Source of the DNA: Asterias amurensis | Lineage: Eukaryota > Echinodermata > Asteroidea > Forcipulatida > Asteriidae | DNA length: 64,000 nt | Assembly (NCBI RefSeq): GCF_032118995.1 | Contig: NC_092657.1 | Location: 8,123,391 to 8,187,390 of the forward strand | Direction of reading: 5' to 3' | Shown: positions 56,622 through 64,000 of the stretch, one piece after another | How the letters are laid out: each line of letters starts with the position of its first letter | Numbering within the stretch: the first letter of the stretch is position 1 | Program-made: the position numbers and the translations under genes | Notes under the pieces: generated by a model | The model's database searches: none | What the model was told of the DNA's origin: nothing | Seen by the model: the letters and a program-made list of their open reading frames with translations, nothing else

Positions 56622-58318
56622 GGCGAATGCAAAGGGAAGAAGTAATCGACCATAGTGACTTTGGAGTGTGTGAACACCTATGTACATGCAGTCCGTGCGC
56701 AGAGTGCGAGATAATTAGCATATTTTCCAGGTTTCATTTGCAGTCGCGCGGCGCACTCGGACCCTTCGAGATTTCGCGTGACAGCGCGAGAACTCGGAGA
56801 CGATGTGCAAAATTGGCTACAGGTCCCAGCAAGAGGGCAGTGTTGGGTCAAGCATGGAGTGGTAAGTTTCTTGAACATTTTCCTCGTAAAACAAATCCAT
56901 TTTTACCGGATTTTCGAGACCAAATACATGTGAATCTTCGTCTGAAATGTGGTTGAAGTTTTACACTTTTTGTTGATAGGCTTTACACTTAGGGTGCCCC
57001 CGACTGTTTCGAGCACGATTGAGACAAACGGAGTCCATATTCTGATAGACGAAGGATAGTTCTTTCGTTTGGTACCACATACACTTCTGCAGGTTTTGCC
57101 GTTGATATTTTTTTTCAGTGCCAAAAATGTGCAAAAATCATTGTTTGTGCCGCTTCGTTTTAGCTTACGTGACGTCATCATGTAAGAAAAGGCTTTGGTT
57201 TGTGTACTGTTCGTACAGCGTTCTTTTTTATCATGATTGTTTGATGACGATCGTTGTGAAAAAAAATCATGAAGAAATAAAATTTCTCATGAAAAAAAAA
57301 AGAATATCAATTAATTATTTCCATCAATAATAACAAAACATGGCAGTTTGATGCAGGATTGAAATATGGAATTGTTATGGGTTTTCTTCGTGGTGGTTGA
57401 GACTCTGTATTAAATGTGTAGAGTAAGACTTAGAGTAAGGTCTTCTATTTCTATGATTCGAATCTAAGTTCTATTTTACATGTATATTACTATTCAAAAA
57501 AGAATATTTTTTTAATTACCTGAAAGTATATTCAATATTTGTGGACACGTTGTTGAGAAAATAAATAATACAATAATTATTGATTGAGTTTCAATTTGAT
57601 CAGGTGGTCAATACTTTTTGCTAGTTCATACTGGGTTAAATCCTATTGATTCAAGTCTTGGTTAACTCTTAATCAAAAAGGGAACGGTCAAACATGTCTA
57701 ACTTTAATTTCACACAGCAAAAATATTTCAATGGGGGATTGCAATTTATTGGTACTAACTGTAGTCCATGTCAGTTTTCTGCTCTGTGTAAAGTGTTTCT
57801 GAAACATTTTGGTCTTCTTGGGTATGTTTTTAACTCTATTTGCTTTCTTTGTGTTCCTTTTACAGTCCCAGCTCTCTGAAAATCTTTCACGGTTTAAAGT
57901 GACGGGGAGACCCGAGCCTGAACGACTACATAGGGCGACTACTGTTGAAGTCGGGACTGTTGATTGCTTAGTCGAGTTGCAAACATTTTTCAACTACTCG
58001 GTTATCGTGCCACTGCATAGTCGTAACTACATGTACCTGCTTGTGAACCAATAGCACTCCGCACTAAATGCTAAAATCAAGTTTAGTACATGGATCTCAG
58101 ACAAGCGTACAAAATTTTACTAACAACATATGCACACATACTTGTCCACTATATGTTTACTCGCGTTACTACTTACTACTACATACAAGTGCCATATGGC
58201 GCGTTTGGCGTGACTGCTAAATTAGTGGAATGTTTGTCTGACACCGGGGTATTTCAAGCAAAAGTGATGTCATAAGTGCAGAGTGCTGTTGTATCGCTTG
58301 CGACCATTCACAACAGCG
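56622..58318. other. No gene recognised
   Basis: Open frames at 56612-56956 and 57688-58054 have no recognisable domain. A 27-bp word beginning ACTTAGGGTGCCCCCGACTG at about 56987 is repeated at about 59525, so both places carry the same unknown repeat. No supported exon. Confidence 0.4.
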
Positions 58319-58488
58319 AAAGGCCCTTTGCGAGACCACGGCTTTGACTTTGGATTCGGCTCAGGCTAGCTTGGCCCCGTGGTTGTTTTAACAATTGTGC
58401 ATGCTTTGCTTATGCCCCGTGGGGTGTCAGACATGACAGAGCCTGAAGCCGAATCCAATGCCGCAGCCGCGGTTTTGAAAAGGGTCTT
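58319..58488. mobile_element. Inverted-repeat element, about 170 bp
   Basis: The arms GGCCCTTTGCGAGACCACGG and GCCGCGGTTTTGAAAAGGG are inverted. They include GGATTCGGCTCAGGCT and AGCCTGAAGCCGAATCC. No coding. Confidence 0.8.
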
Positions 58489-60086
58489 AATTTACTTTAC
58501 GGAACACAATCTGATTGTTTTTCACCAGTTACATAATCTTTCAATCCATTCAGCGTTAACTTTAATACATTGCGCCTGTGCCAAATAATATGCCGTAAGG
58601 CATCTTGGGCATCGAAAACTAGTGTAAAAGTTGCGACTCCGAGGCCCGACTAGTCGAGTAATAAATTTCACTAGGAGACTCCCTCACAAGATATTTTTGT
58701 AAACTGAACAAAACTGATATTTCTGTTTAATTTATATTAATATACCAAGGTACTTTCCCAAGTAATTTTTAATTTGTATTTTGCAGTGGTCACTCAAGTT
58801 TTTTCAACTTGTCGTGTGTGCAGAAATGCATCATAATGTTGTTGTTATTTTATGTAAGCAGCTGAAAGGGACTTTAAAATAAATGTTTTGTAAAATTAAC
58901 AAAGTTAAAAGATTTGTCATCTGGTTTATTATTGTGTGTTGTATATTGAATATATTTAATTTGAAGCTGACCAAACTTTCCAGCTTTTAGTTGAGATTTC
59001 ACAGTTAATAAATAGGGAGAAGGCCAGGGTCAGGAATTGAACATTTCATTGGTTAAAAGAAAACAACAAATGAGTTTTGAACCCTTTTTGATTTTATTTT
59101 AATCAATATAATACAAAGAAGGATTTCTTTTTAAAACTCAAATATACCTGGATTCATAGCATTGGGTTGGAAGGCCATCATATTTTGGCACAGAATAACA
59201 ATTATCCGTTGCGTTTATGCCAGTTTTGGTTTCGTAGACGTAAAGATGCAGATCAGATAATAACTGAAGCTAAACCCGGCCAAACACCATACTAACGAAT
59301 AATAGTCGGGCACCCCTTTGTTGTCAAAACAAGCCCCCGTGATTGCATGACATGAGCAAGGAATCATGCCAAACCAAAGTTGCCTTGCGTTTTGTTACGT
59401 AGAAGCTGATTAGTCAGTTGGCACGCTTGATGCACATTCTGACCAATCACGTTCGGGCTCACATTATGCCATTGAGTAATGGCGGATTTTTTTACCGAGA
59501 AAGTTCGCTCTGATGGCGACGGATACTTAGGGTGCCCCCGACTGTTTCGAGTGGATTCAGAAACAACGACAGTAGCGGTTGAGTAGATGAATAATGTACC
59601 TGAACACACATGATTAAGGTTTGTCTGCACGATTTCGTTAAATGCTACAAAAGGGACTTTTTCGGAGACCGTTATTTTTGTACAACGATGATCATTTTTA
59701 TAGTCCGAAATTCCTTATTTCTGAACAATTAAAAATTCTCCTATGGTTTTTGTCATTACAATTAAGCATTCCTCGTTCATACTGTCACATTGTTGTATTT
59801 TTACATGGCTGGGTTTTCACGATATGATTTTTTGAAAATGTGCCCTCCCAGCTCATTATATATGCAAAACTGCGACTGTCTTGCATATGCTGCAAATGAA
59901 ATAAAGGACTTTATGGTCAGATGGTGTACAAATAACACTAAGATTTTTGTTAAATCAGTTGGACATTTACAATTTGTTTTTTAATTCACACTCTATTACA
60001 GTATGTCAACCTCCAAAATGACAGATTAATGTGACATAGTCCTGTGCCAAGTGTGATTGGATTATTTGTCATTATTTTCATGCAGC
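58489..60086. other. Upstream region of HTATIP2, no exon identified
   Basis: A 5' UTR exon of HTATIP2 is expected here or further left, because the first coding exon begins right after an acceptor. I could not identify it. A CCAAT-type word (GACCAATCAC) near 59441 is a weak promoter hint. Confidence 0.35.

Positions 60087-64000
<3,914 letters not shown>

Overview
The window looks like metazoan nuclear DNA, most likely from a marine deuterostome. My best guess is an echinoderm, perhaps a sea star. The evidence is spliced genes with GT-AG introns, a fibrinogen-domain lectin-like gene, Penelope-like and CR1/L2-like retroelements, a tRNA-derived SINE and a dense set of short palindromic DNA transposons (MITEs). 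The lineage assignment is inference from repeat style and gene content. No bacterial operon, CRISPR array or phage was seen.

Only three protein-coding genes are well supported, all on the + strand. (1) A calmodulin-like four-EF-hand gene has exons at 31671-31734, 33873-34016, 34477-34603, 35837-35952 and 36736-36761. A possible first exon at about 24755-24802 ends in ATG directly followed by GTAAGT. (2) An intronless secreted protein with an apple/PAN-like region and a fibrinogen C-terminal domain lies at 47563-48540. It is followed by a decayed tandem-duplicate remnant at about 49494-50070. (3) The first three coding exons of an HTATIP2/TIP30 orthologue lie at 60087-60281, 61800-61907 and 63371-63508. 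The gene runs off the right edge. A short exon-like ORF on the - strand occurs at 9149-9258, with degraded copies at 5909-6019 and 7269-7297.

Region by region: 1-10.3 kb is gene-poor, with MITE fragments and duplicated segments. 10.6-17.5 kb is a satellite of about 145-bp monomers with two higher-order repeats, a trimer of 439 bp and a hexamer of 870 bp. It is flanked by related complex repeats to about 18.1 kb. 19.9-22.7 kb holds a diverged longer tandem repeat. 23-24.3 kb holds a MITE and a SINE split by another MITE. 24.7-36.8 kb is the calmodulin-like gene, with introns full of TTAA-type MITEs, a Penelope-like fragment and a CR1/L2-like LINE fragment. 39.6-44.3 kb is an uninterrupted (CTGT) array of 1,180 units. 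44.4-51.8 kb holds the fibrinogen-domain gene, its remnant and several MITEs. 52-56.6 kb is unusually rich in long palindromes. 60-64 kb is the HTATIP2 gene, with a 27-bp minisatellite starting 13 bp after a splice donor.

The genes show no common pathway. Calcium sensing, extracellular recognition and an SDR-type oxidoreductase/regulator simply neighbour each other. The most notable signals are structural: the CTGT array, the satellite hierarchy, the nested transposons with readable target-site duplications, and the calmodulin-like protein whose C-terminal EF loops look degenerate.
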